Shown piece after piece: positions 45,945 to 55,762 of a stretch of 64,000 bases of DNA (position 1 is its first letter; each line of letters begins with the position of its first letter). Made by a program: the position numbers and the translations under genes. Location of the stretch: positions 62,001 to 126,000 of the forward strand of contig NZ_PHNT01000011.1 in NCBI RefSeq assembly GCF_002834145.1, read 5' to 3'. Origin of the DNA: Roseovarius salinarum (GTDB lineage: Bacteria; Pseudomonadota; Alphaproteobacteria; Rhodobacterales; Rhodobacteraceae). A model generated the notes under the pieces. It was given only the letters and a program-made list of their open reading frames with translations. It did no database searches and had not been told where the DNA came from.

Positions 45945-47618
45945 ATGAGCAGCGAGCGACTGATCTACCTCCCCCTCGGCGGGGCGGGCGAAATCGGGAT
46001 GAACGCCTATGTCTACGGCTGGGGCGCGCCCGGCAAGGAACGCCTGATCGTCGTGGACATGGGCGTGACGTTTCCCGACATGGACACGACACCGGGCGTC
46101 GGCCTGATCTTTCCCGACATCGCCTGGCTGGAAGAGCGACGCGACCGGATCGAGGCGGTGTTCGTCACCCACGCGCACGAGGACCACGTCGGTGCGGTTG
46201 CGCACTACCACGAGAAGCTGGGCGCGCCGCTGGTGCATGCGCGCGCCTTCACGGCCAACATCGCGCGCGGCAAGATGGCCGATCTCGGCGGTGACGAACG
46301 CGCCGTGCACACAGCCGACCCCTGGCCGGAGACGATCGCGGCGGGCCCCTTCACCGTCGGCTTCGTGCCGATTTCGCATTCCATTCCCGAAACCTCGGGG
46401 CTGGTGATCGACACACCCGCCGGGCGGCTCGTGCACACCGGCGATTTCAAGCTCGACCCCGCGCCCGTGGTGGGCGAGCCGTGGGATCCGGAGCTGTGGG
46501 AGAAGATCGCGGCACCGGGCATCAAGGCGCTTGTGTGCGATTCCACGAACGTGTTCAGCCCGCACGAGGGCCGCTCGGAAAGTTCGCTGGCGCCCGCGAT
46601 CACCCGTCTGGTGCAGGAGGCACGCGGCATGTTCGTGGCAACGACCTTTGCCAGCAACATCGCGCGGGTCAAGACGCTGGCCGAGGCCGGGCAGGCCGCG
46701 GGCCGTTCCGTCTGCCTGATGGGCCGGGCCATGCGCCGGATGATCGAGGCGGGCGTCGAAACCGGGGTCCTGCGCGATTTCCCCAGGACGATCGCGCCCG
46801 AGGATGCGGCCCAGATCCCGCGCGAGAACCTGATGCTGATCGTCACCGGCAGCCAGGGGGAGCGTCGCGCGGCCAGCGCGCAGCTGGCGCAGGGCAAGTA
46901 CAACGGGATCGAGCTGAAGGCGGGCGACACCTTCCTGTTCTCGTCCAAGACGATCCCGGGCAACGAGCGCGGCGTGATCCGCATCATGAACCAGTTCAGT
47001 GAAAAGGGTGTCGACGTGGTCGATGATTCCAGCGGCGACTACCACGTCTCGGGCCACGCCAACCGCCCCGACCTGCAGACGGTGCACCGCCTGATGGGGG
47101 CCGACGTCGTGATCCCGATGCACGGCGAGCACCGCCACCTGCGCGAGCACGCGGCGCTGGCCGGGCAGGGCGGCGCACAGGGCATGCTGGCGCCCAACGG
47201 CACAATGGTGGACCTTACCGGCGATCACGCGCAGGTGGCCGAGTACGTGGAAACCGGGCGGACCTACCTTGACGGGACGGTACAGATCGGCGCGCTCGAC
47301 GGCATCGTGCGCGATCGCATCCGCATGGCGCTGAACGGGCACCTGATGATCAACGTGATCCTCGACGAGGACGACGAGCCGCTGGGCGAGCCGTGGTGCG
47401 ACCTGATGGGCCTGCCAGAGACCGGCCAGAGCCGCGTGCCGCTGTCGGAGGTGATCGAGGCCGATCTCGACCAGTTCATGGGCCGGGCGAAAGCAAGGGT
47501 CCTGACCGACGACGACAAGATCGAGGAAGGGCTGCGCCGCGTGGCGCGCCAGACCGCGCAGAGGGAAATCGGCAAGAAACCCGAGGTGACGGTCGTCATC
47601 AGCCGCCTGAGCGGATAG
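45945..47618 (+). CDS. rnj: Ribonuclease J
   Basis: Metallo-beta-lactamase/beta-CASP ribonuclease with 5'-exo and endo activity in RNA decay and rRNA maturation. THAHEDHVGAV places the zinc motif HxHxDH at about residues 76-81; HTGDFKLD follows; PMHGEHRHLREHAALA is the beta-CASP motif near residue 387; a C-terminal domain of about 100 residues completes 557. RNase J replaces or complements RNase E functions in alphaproteobacteria. It is transcribed with birA and coaX and ends at a hairpin before the convergent helicase. Confidence 0.95.
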   Translation: MSSERLIYLPLGGAGEIGMNAYVYGWGAPGKERLIVVDMGVTFPDMDTTPGVGLIFPDIAWLEERRDRIEAVFVTHAHEDHVGAVAHYHEKLGAPLVHARAFTANIARGKMADLGGDERAVHTADPWPETIAAGPFTVGFVPISHSIPETSGLVIDTPAGRLVHTGDFKLDPAPVVGEPWDPELWEKIAAPGIKALVCDSTNVFSPHEGRSESSLAPAITRLVQEARGMFVATTFASNIARVKTLAEAGQAAGRSVCLMGRAMRRMIEAGVETGVLRDFPRTIAPEDAAQIPRENLMLIVTGSQGERRAASAQLAQGKYNGIELKAGDTFLFSSKTIPGNERGVIRIMNQFSEKGVDVVDDSSGDYHVSGHANRPDLQTVHRLMGADVVIPMHGEHRHLREHAALAGQGGAQGMLAPNGTMVDLTGDHAQVAEYVETGRTYLDGTVQIGALDGIVRDRIRMALNGHLMINVILDEDDEPLGEPWCDLMGLPETGQSRVPLSEVIEADLDQFMGRAKARVLTDDDKIEEGLRRVARQTAQREIGKKPEVTVVISRLSG

Positions 47619-47640
47619 GGGAAATCCGGCGCGGCGCCCC

Positions 47641-47667
47641 GGCGCCGCCCGGTGGTCGGGCGCCGCC
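47641..47667. terminator. Hairpin between convergent rnj and helicase genes
   Basis: Arms GGCGCCGCCCG (47641-47651) and CGGGCGCCGCC (47657-47667) pair with one internal mismatch around a GTGGT loop. It occupies most of the 51-base gap between two converging stop codons. Without a T-run it is a probable but not certain bidirectional terminator. Confidence 0.5.
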
Positions 47668-47669
47668 GG

Positions 47670-49193
47670 TCAGCCCGCGCGGCGCTCCTCGAAGCTCAGC
47701 GCGATGAACTTGGGCATGTGATCGCCCATGCCCACGACCGCCTCATCGCCGCCCTTTTCGCCCTTTTCGGACTTGCGCTTGCCACCCCGGCGGCCCCGTG
47801 CCGGTTTCGGCTTTTCGGCGTCCGCCTTGTCGGCCCCGGCCGTCCCGGTGTCGGCCGTTTCCCTGCTCTCCGTCGCGGCGGCGGCGGGCGTGGCATCCTG
47901 ATCGGTCTTGCCGTCCTGCGCGCCCTCGGTGGCCTTCGTCTCGCTGCCCTTCGCCTTGGACGGTTTGCGCCGGCGGGGTTTGCGCGGCTTGTCGTCGGTC
48001 TCCGCCGTGTCCTGATTGCCGCCCGCCTCGGCAGGCACGGTGCTGCCCAGCGGGTTGTCCGCGCGCGGGATATCCTTTTCCAGCAGCTTCTCGACGCCGT
48101 CGAGGCTTTTCTCGTCGCGCGGGGTGCAGATGGTGATCGCCGTGCCTTCGCGGCCCGCGCGACCCGTGCGGCCGATACGGTGCACGTAGTCCTCGGCATG
48201 GCCGGGCACGTCGTAGTTGATGACATGGCTGACGTCGGGGATGTCGAGACCGCGCGCGGCGACATCCGAGGCGATCAGCAGCCGCAGGCTGCCATCGCGG
48301 AAGCCGTCGAGTGTCTTGGTTCTCTGGCTCTGGTCGAGGTCGCCGTGGATCGGCGCCGCATCGTAGCCGTGTTTCTTCAGGCTCTTGGCGAGGACGTCGA
48401 CATCGGCCTTGCGGTTGCAGAAGATGATGGCGTTCCTGAGCTTGTCGCCCTCGCCGTCGATCAGCGCGCGCAGCAGGTCGCGCTTCTCGCGGTCCTCGCG
48501 GTCGCGGCGCGAGCCCTTGAACATCACCACGCGCTGTTCGATCGTTTCCGACGCGGTGGCCTGCCGGGCGACCTCGATGCGCACCGGCGCCTGCAGGAAG
48601 GTGTTCGTGATCCGCTCGATCTCGGGCGCCATGGTGGCCGAGAAGAACAGCGTCTGGCGGGTGAAGGGGGTCAGGCCGAAGATCCGCTCGATGTCGGGGA
48701 TGAAGCCCATGTCGAGCATGCGGTCGGCTTCGTCCACGACCATCACCTTGACGTCCGACAGGATCAGCTTGCCGCGCTCGAAATGGTCGAGCAACCGGCC
48801 CGGCGTGGCGATCAGAACGTCAACACCCTTGTCGATCAGCTTGTCCTGTTCCTTGAAGCTGACGCCGCCGATCAGCAGCGCCTTGGACAGCTTGAGGTAC
48901 CTGGAATAGGTGTCGAAGTTCTCGGCCACCTGCGCCGCGAGTTCGCGGGTGGGGCACAGCACCAAGCTGCGCGGCATCCGCGCCCGCGCGCGCCCGCGTG
49001 CCAGCAGCGACAGCATCGGTAGCGTGAAACCGGCGGTCTTGCCGGTGCCCGTCTGCGCGATGCCCAGCACGTCGCGTCCTTCGAGCGCGGGGGGAATCGC
49101 ACCTTCCTGGATCGGGGTGGGCGTTTCGTAGCCGGCTTCCTCGACAGCCTTGAGAACCTTCGGGTTCAGGTTGAGGTCAGAAAACTTTGTCAT
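47670..49193 (-). CDS. DEAD-box RNA helicase (RhlE-like)
   Basis: ATP-dependent RNA helicase, 507 residues. All core motifs are present: Q motif with PTPIQEGAIP, AQTGTGKTAGF (Walker A), PTRELAAQ, VVDEADRMLDMGF (DEAD), SATM and HRIGRTGRAGREG. The tail (about 385-490) is a lysine/arginine/alanine-rich low-complexity region, probably disordered RNA-binding, and ends in a conserved VGMGDHMPKFI segment seen in alphaproteobacterial homologues. Start 49193 (MTKFSDL) is chosen over the open frame to 49292. A role in ribosome assembly or cold adaptation is typical of RhlE. Confidence 0.9.
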   Translation of the reverse strand: MTKFSDLNLNPKVLKAVEEAGYETPTPIQEGAIPPALEGRDVLGIAQTGTGKTAGFTLPMLSLLARGRARARMPRSLVLCPTRELAAQVAENFDTYSRYLKLSKALLIGGVSFKEQDKLIDKGVDVLIATPGRLLDHFERGKLILSDVKVMVVDEADRMLDMGFIPDIERIFGLTPFTRQTLFFSATMAPEIERITNTFLQAPVRIEVARQATASETIEQRVVMFKGSRRDREDREKRDLLRALIDGEGDKLRNAIIFCNRKADVDVLAKSLKKHGYDAAPIHGDLDQSQRTKTLDGFRDGSLRLLIASDVAARGLDIPDVSHVINYDVPGHAEDYVHRIGRTGRAGREGTAITICTPRDEKSLDGVEKLLEKDIPRADNPLGSTVPAEAGGNQDTAETDDKPRKPRRRKPSKAKGSETKATEGAQDGKTDQDATPAAAATESRETADTGTAGADKADAEKPKPARGRRGGKRKSEKGEKGGDEAVVGMGDHMPKFIALSFEERRAG

Positions 49194-49384
49194 GTGTATC
49201 CGTGGTTCACGGACACGTCCTGGCCCGTGCGTCTGATCGGGTCGGGCCCGGATGGCCCCTGCGTCGTCACATCTGCGACCCGTGCGCCGCATTTACCGGA
49301 AAAGGCGGGGCGGGGTCAATGCGGCCGCGCAGATTCGCCACAATGGGTCGTGCGGCGACAGTACGGGTTGCCTGCGGGCAACAA

Positions 49385-50350
49385 TCAGGCCGCACCGGGA
49401 AAATGGCGGGCCCGTTTCGCGTCGAGATCGAGGCGCAGCGCGTGCAGCAGACCGTGGTCGTCAAGCCGCGCGCACAAAGCCGGCGTGGCGGTGCAGACCT
49501 CTTCGAAGAATGCGCGCAGCGCGGCCTCGCCCCCGCTTTCCTCGATCGCGCCAAGCAGCTGGTTCATGGTCAACCCGGCACCATCGGGGCGCGGTGCGGG
49601 CTTGAGCCCCGGGCGATAGGCCCCCTTTTCCATGCGGAACGCGTAATGGCGCAGGAAGCTGTCGATGTCGGGGGCGTGGACATGCGCCAGCCGGGTCCGG
49701 GGCAGTTCCGCGCAATCCGGGTCCGGTTTGCCGTCGCGGATCGCGTTGTGGATGCGCAAGGTCACCTCGTCGCCGGCGCTGTCCGTGCGCACGAAGACCT
49801 TGCCCGCGACGTGGCTCAGGAACCCGCCGTCCAGATGTTCGCCATAGGTGGGGTAGATCGCGTCGGTCTGCGCGCGCCGCCTCGGTCGGTCGATGGAAAA
49901 GCCCTTGCACCAGGTGACCGGGTCGTCCGGCGCGGCGGGGTCGGGCGCCAGCGCCTCGACCGGGCGAACACGCGCGCTGAGCGTTGCCGCGGGCAGCGCG
50001 GCAAGCTGCTCCGGCAGGGGGGCTTCGGGCCACAGGAACTCGTCCACGTCGATATGCACCAGCCAGTCGACCTCGGGCCCGCGCCGCAGGCAGCGCGTGG
50101 CGTTGGCGGTCTGGCGCACCTGGTGCTTCTTCGGCCGGCCGCCCAGGCCCTGCCAATAGGGGGCGTCGCACAAGGTCACGCGGCATTTCGGATGCGCCTT
50201 GAGCGCGGCCCGCGCCGCCGGGTCGTCGGCGTCGAGGTAGACATGCACGCGGTGCGCGCCCAGGTCGACGTGATGGGCGGCGAAATCCAGGATCGTTCGC
50301 GTGTCGGCCTTGACCGTGGCGACAAGGCCCCAGGTGGGGGGGCGGTTCAT
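49385..50350 (-). CDS. Glycosyltransferase family 2-like / DUF23-type protein
   Basis: A 321-residue cytosolic GT-A-like glycosyltransferase. The N-terminal segment WGLVATVKADTRTILDFAAHHVDLGAHRVHVYLD-type layout (split over residues about 6-40) is the glycan-chain nucleotide fold, and HIDVDEFLWP (about residue 103) provides the DxD metal motif. C-terminal HVHAPDIDSFLRHYAFR is a family feature of Rhodobacterales glycosyltransferases acting on surface polysaccharide. I took ATG 50350 (MNRPPTWGL); an in-frame start at 50386 is possible. Substrate unknown; there is no polysaccharide cluster around it. Confidence 0.75.
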   Translation of the reverse strand: MNRPPTWGLVATVKADTRTILDFAAHHVDLGAHRVHVYLDADDPAARAALKAHPKCRVTLCDAPYWQGLGGRPKKHQVRQTANATRCLRRGPEVDWLVHIDVDEFLWPEAPLPEQLAALPAATLSARVRPVEALAPDPAAPDDPVTWCKGFSIDRPRRRAQTDAIYPTYGEHLDGGFLSHVAGKVFVRTDSAGDEVTLRIHNAIRDGKPDPDCAELPRTRLAHVHAPDIDSFLRHYAFRMEKGAYRPGLKPAPRPDGAGLTMNQLLGAIEESGGEAALRAFFEEVCTATPALCARLDDHGLLHALRLDLDAKRARHFPGAA

Positions 50351-50495
50351 GCGGCGGAGTGTGGCCGGGCGCGGCCCCGGGCGCAAGCGTGATCGGGCGC
50401 CCGCGCAGGCCGTTCCGGCGGGCGCCTCCGGCGGGGGAATTTCCGGCAGGATGACCCGCAGGGCGCGCCGCGGGCGTGCGCGGCGGCCTGCCCTG

Positions 50496-52112
<1,617 letters not shown>

Positions 52113-52154
52113 ATAGGCGAGGCGCCGGGCAAGGGCAATCGCGGCCCGCCCGCT

Positions 52155-53168
52155 TCAGCGCGCCGAGGCGCGCTTGAGCAGCGCGGCGGTGTCGGGGTGG
52201 TTGAGCAGGGTCTCGCGCACCTCGAAATCCAGGTGGGGCCGGCCGGTGTGGGCTGGCAGCCCGCCGGCCAGCTTGCCGGCCACCTCGACGGGCAGGGCCG
52301 GGCGCGTGTGGGAATCGACCAGGAGGGTCTCGGCCGCGATCCCCTCGGCATAGATGATCTGGTGTTCGTCGAAGAGGATCTGGAAGTAGTCGACGAATCC
52401 GCCCGGCTGTTGCACCACCGTTGCGCCGTTCACAAGGTGCCGCGCGCGAACCAGCACGGGCTTGCGCCCGGCGCCGATCGCGTCCGAGCGCTGGTAGATG
52501 AACAGGCGATGGTCGGGACTGACCACGAGGTCGTGTTCGTTGCACAGGGCGCCGGCCTTGATGCGGATCGGCGCGAACTCTCCCACCGCGCGGACGGTGG
52601 ATTGGCCGATCCAGCGAATCGCCTGCGGACCGTCGTCACGGGTCAGGACGACGTCGCCGACCGAAAGCCGCTCGATCCGTTCCTGACGCCCCGAGGCCAG
52701 CGTGATGTGCGTCCCGCGGGTGAAGGCGACGCAGGCGACCTCGGCCATGCGCCGGCGGGCGCTGTCACGGTCCAGCCGCACCAGCGTGTAGTCGGTGCGC
52801 GGCGTTATCGGGGCCAAGGGGACCGCATAGACCGCGGCGACCCGGCCGTTCTCGTCGAGTTCGACGAGAACCAGAAGCTCGATCGTCGCGCCCGTTGCCG
52901 CCATCAGCGTCAGGCAGCTGTCGACGCGGACAGCCGCGCCCGGGGCGCCCTGGGCCGTGTCGCTATCCAGCGTGAAATGGCCATCCTCGCAGGGCAGCAG
53001 GGCAAGCCTTTCGCGCCGCGCGTTGGGGTGCAACTGGTAGGTGTCGCCGAGGTCGAGCTCGTCGGCGAACGACAGCGCGTCGCCGAGGTTCGCACCGTCG
53101 GTGACCGTGAGATCATCGGCAAGGTGGACACGGACGGACTGCGCGGGGCGCCTGGCGGAACGGGTCAT
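52155..53168 (-). CDS. Hint-domain protein with an atypical first residue
   Basis: A 337-residue protein. Residues 1-140 are a beta-rich domain of unknown type. A Hint (hedgehog/intein-like) domain spans about 145-290: FTRGTHITLASGRQERIERLSVGDVVLTRD, SPDHRLFIYQ and the later GxxVDYFQILFDEHQIIYAEG segment. In related Rhodobacterales proteins the domain starts CF(T/A)xGT; here that cysteine position is Ala148 (AFTRGT) with Cys146 two residues earlier, so self-cleavage is doubtful. No export signal is evident, though C-terminal secretion signals are possible. The gene is alone and divergent from an SDR. Confidence 0.75.
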   Translation of the reverse strand: MTRSARRPAQSVRVHLADDLTVTDGANLGDALSFADELDLGDTYQLHPNARRERLALLPCEDGHFTLDSDTAQGAPGAAVRVDSCLTLMAATGATIELLVLVELDENGRVAAVYAVPLAPITPRTDYTLVRLDRDSARRRMAEVACVAFTRGTHITLASGRQERIERLSVGDVVLTRDDGPQAIRWIGQSTVRAVGEFAPIRIKAGALCNEHDLVVSPDHRLFIYQRSDAIGAGRKPVLVRARHLVNGATVVQQPGGFVDYFQILFDEHQIIYAEGIAAETLLVDSHTRPALPVEVAGKLAGGLPAHTGRPHLDFEVRETLLNHPDTAALLKRASAR

Positions 53169-53333
53169 GGGCGGCTTGGCCTTTCACTGGCGACGGGAGT
53201 GTTCGACTGGCAACGTGTCTAGACTACGAATTTGGCGGCAAGCGGTCAAAGCTCTGGTGTTTTGCTGGCATCCCTGCGCCAAGGGGTGCTAGGCGAAACC
53301 CCGATGACTGCGCGAAACGAACGGGAGGATGCG

Positions 53334-54113
53334 ATGGATCTGGGGATCAAGGGAAAGCGCGCGCTGGTCTGCGCGTCGTCGAAGGGGCTGGGGCTTGGCT
53401 GTGCCCGGGCGCTGGCCGAGGCGGGCGTGAACCTGGTGATGAATGCCCGTGGCGCGGAGGCGCTGGAGGCCGCCGCGCAAGCCATCCGCGACGATTTCGG
53501 CGTTGCCGTGGAAACGGTCGCCTGCGATGTCACCACCGAAGCCGGCCAGGGCCAAGTGCTGGAGGCCGCCGACGCCGCCGACATCCTGGTGACCAACGCC
53601 GGCGGCCCGCCGCCGGGGATGTGGACGGACTGGGACCGCGAGGATTTCATCAAGGCGCTGGACGCCAACATGCTGACACCGATCGCGCTCATGAAGGCAT
53701 TGTTGCCGGGAATGATGGAGCGCGGCTGGGGCCGCGTGGTCAACATCACCTCGCAGTCCGTCAAGGCGCCGATCGCGGTGCTGGGGCTTTCCAATTCGGC
53801 GCGCGCGGGGCTGACGGGCTACGTGGCTGGCACCGCGCGGCAGGTTGCCGGCCACGGTGTGAACATCAACAACCTGCAACCGGGCATTCACGCGACGGAC
53901 CGCGCCGAGGCGCTGGACCGCGGCGTGGCCGAGCGCGAGGGCATCGGCATGGACGAGGCAAAGGCGCAGCGCTGCGCGACGATTCCCGCGGGCCGCTACG
54001 GCACGAAGGAGGAGTTCGGAGCCGCCTGCGCCTTCCTGTGCAGCCAGCACGCCGGTTTCATCGTGGGCCAGAACATCCTGCTCGATGGCGGCGCCGTGAA
54101 CGCGACGATGTGA
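53334..54113 (+). CDS. SDR-family protein lacking the catalytic Tyr and Lys
   Basis: A 259-residue Rossmann-fold protein of the short-chain dehydrogenase family. The cofactor loop is ASSKGLGLG (about residues 14-22), NAGG is at 88-91 and the catalytic serine appears in NITS (Ser140). The expected YxxxK is LSNSAR: by spacing Tyr153 is Ser and Lys157 is Arg. The C-terminal FIVGQNILLDGG is normal. Related 'SDR' proteins with this LSN-x-x-R pattern exist, so it is a subfamily trait rather than damage. GGGAGGA six bases before ATG 53334 fixes the start. Substrate unknown. Confidence 0.8.
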   Translation: MDLGIKGKRALVCASSKGLGLGCARALAEAGVNLVMNARGAEALEAAAQAIRDDFGVAVETVACDVTTEAGQGQVLEAADAADILVTNAGGPPPGMWTDWDREDFIKALDANMLTPIALMKALLPGMMERGWGRVVNITSQSVKAPIAVLGLSNSARAGLTGYVAGTARQVAGHGVNINNLQPGIHATDRAEALDRGVAEREGIGMDEAKAQRCATIPAGRYGTKEEFGAACAFLCSQHAGFIVGQNILLDGGAVNATM

Positions 54114-54194
54114 CCGGCGCTGCGGCTCACGGGCCGGTCACTTTCGCGTAGGGCGCGCACCGCCCGCTGGCGATGCGGCCGCGGCGCTGCTAAC

Positions 54195-54228
54195 GGCAGG
54201 GTGACGCGTCAAGACCGGAGACCCTGCC
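54195..54228. promoter_or_regulatory. Inverted repeat enclosing the ribosome binding site of the SSS transporter gene
   Basis: Perfect 8-base arms GGCAGGGT (54195-54202) and ACCCTGCC (54221-54228) enclose an 18-base loop holding the palindrome GACGCGTC and the CCGGAG ribosome binding site; the second arm abuts the ATG at 54229. As RNA it would place the ribosome binding site in a loop; as DNA it could be an operator. Confidence 0.5.
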
Positions 54229-55620
54229 ATGACATCGCCCGCCCAGACCGCCGCCGTGCTCGCCGCCTTTGGCCTGGTCATCCTGATCAGCCTGGCGGCC
54301 GCGCCGCGGCGCGCCACCGTGGCGGGGTTCTTTCGCGGCGGTTCCGCCGACGGCCGGGCACCGGGGCTGTGGGTGCTGGTGCTCAGCCAGGTGACGACGT
54401 GGATCTTCGCGCGCTCGCTCATGAACGCGGCGATCCTGGGGTATTTCTTCGGCATCTGGGGTGTCCTGGCCTATGCCGCCTACTACGGCTCGTTCCTGAC
54501 GGGTGGTTTCATCGTCGGCCGGCTGCGCGCGGGCGGCGCTGGGTCGGTGCAGGATTGGCTGGGCGCGCGCTTCGGGGCCGGCGGGACGCTGTGCTACAAC
54601 CTCGTGATTGCCTTGCGCCTGCTGTCGGAGGTCTTTGCCAACCTTCTCGTCGTCGGGCTGATCTTTGGCGCGGTGCTGCCCGAAACCCCCGCCACGCGGG
54701 AGCTCGCAATCGTCGTCGTGGGGCTGCTGGCGCTGGCCTACAGCGCCTGGGGCGGGCTGAGCGCGGCGTTGCGCACCGATGTCGTGCAGATGCTGGCCTT
54801 TGTCGCCGTGCTGCTGGCCGCCCTCGTCGCGCTGCTGGTCAGCCCGGGCTTCGACCTCGGGGCGGTGCTGACCGCGCCGGGCACGCTCGGGGCGTGGCCG
54901 GGACAGGTGCTGGTGCTGGTCGCGCTGCTGCAGGTCTTTTCCTACCCCGTCCACGACCCGGTGATGATGGACCGTGGCTTTCTCGCGGACCGGGCGACAA
55001 CGCGCGCGGCGTTCCTGCACGCCTTCTGGATCTCGGCGCTGTGCATTCTTGGCTTCGGTCTGTTCGGCGTGCAGGCCGGGCTGGCCGGTGCGGCCTACGA
55101 GGGGCAACTCATCGGGACATGGGCGATGATCTTTCCGCCGTGGCTGTTCGTGGCGCTGATGGTGTCGTTGCTGGTCAGCGCGCTCAGCACGCTCGATTCG
55201 GCGCTGTCCAGCGCCGCGCGGCTGGTGGTGGACGAACTCCGGCTGGCCCCGCGCAGCCTGGCGGGCGGGCGCGCGGCGATGGTCGTTTTCGCGATTCTGG
55301 GCGGCGCGCTGACGCTGTGGGGCAACCAGACGCTGTTCGACGCCGTGGCCGTCAGCGGGACGGCCAGCATGTTCCTCACGCCGGTCCTGGTGACGGGATT
55401 GGTGATGGGCCGGCCGGTCGCGCTCTGGGCCTATATCGTTGCCTTCGCCGCCGCGATGCTGGGCGCGGCCACCTATTTCGCCCGCGACACCGCGCTCGTC
55501 GGCGCGCTGCTGCCCGATGGGCACAAGTACGAACAACTGCTGGTGATCTGCGCGGTGGTGCTCATCGCGGGCTTCGCCGCTGTCATCGCCGGGTCCAGAA
55601 GGGTGCGCGCCGGCCACTGA
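54229..55620 (+). CDS. Sodium:solute symporter (SSS) family transporter
   Basis: A 463-residue integral membrane protein with about 13 helices of the LeuT-like SSS fold. WGGLSAALRTDVVQMLAF (near residue 175) is the conserved SSS signature in helix 5, and LLVSALSTLDSALSSAARL (near 320) is the sodium-site helix 8 with its S/T pattern. The substrate is not deducible: family members carry amino acids, acetate, urea or sugars. It stands alone after the SDR and before an ABC ATPase, with its own structured leader. Confidence 0.85.
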   Translation: MTSPAQTAAVLAAFGLVILISLAAAPRRATVAGFFRGGSADGRAPGLWVLVLSQVTTWIFARSLMNAAILGYFFGIWGVLAYAAYYGSFLTGGFIVGRLRAGGAGSVQDWLGARFGAGGTLCYNLVIALRLLSEVFANLLVVGLIFGAVLPETPATRELAIVVVGLLALAYSAWGGLSAALRTDVVQMLAFVAVLLAALVALLVSPGFDLGAVLTAPGTLGAWPGQVLVLVALLQVFSYPVHDPVMMDRGFLADRATTRAAFLHAFWISALCILGFGLFGVQAGLAGAAYEGQLIGTWAMIFPPWLFVALMVSLLVSALSTLDSALSSAARLVVDELRLAPRSLAGGRAAMVVFAILGGALTLWGNQTLFDAVAVSGTASMFLTPVLVTGLVMGRPVALWAYIVAFAAAMLGAATYFARDTALVGALLPDGHKYEQLLVICAVVLIAGFAAVIAGSRRVRAGH

Positions 55621-55704
55621 CCCGGCGCCGGATCCGCTGGCGGGCACGACCGATCCCGCGCAACGCACGGCAGTTGCGCGCTTGAACCGTGGGCGACGGG
55701 TTGC

Positions 55705-55720
55705 TATCTGCGACCAGATA
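55705..55720. promoter_or_regulatory. Short dyad upstream of the orphan ABC ATPase
   Basis: TATCTG (55705-55710) and CAGATA (55715-55720) are perfect inverted repeats with CGAC between them, 43 bases before the ABC gene start. A possible operator; its regulator is unknown. Confidence 0.3.
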
Positions 55721-55762
55721 CGAGAACCCGATCAAATGGGTCGGGCACCCTGAGAGGCCGGC

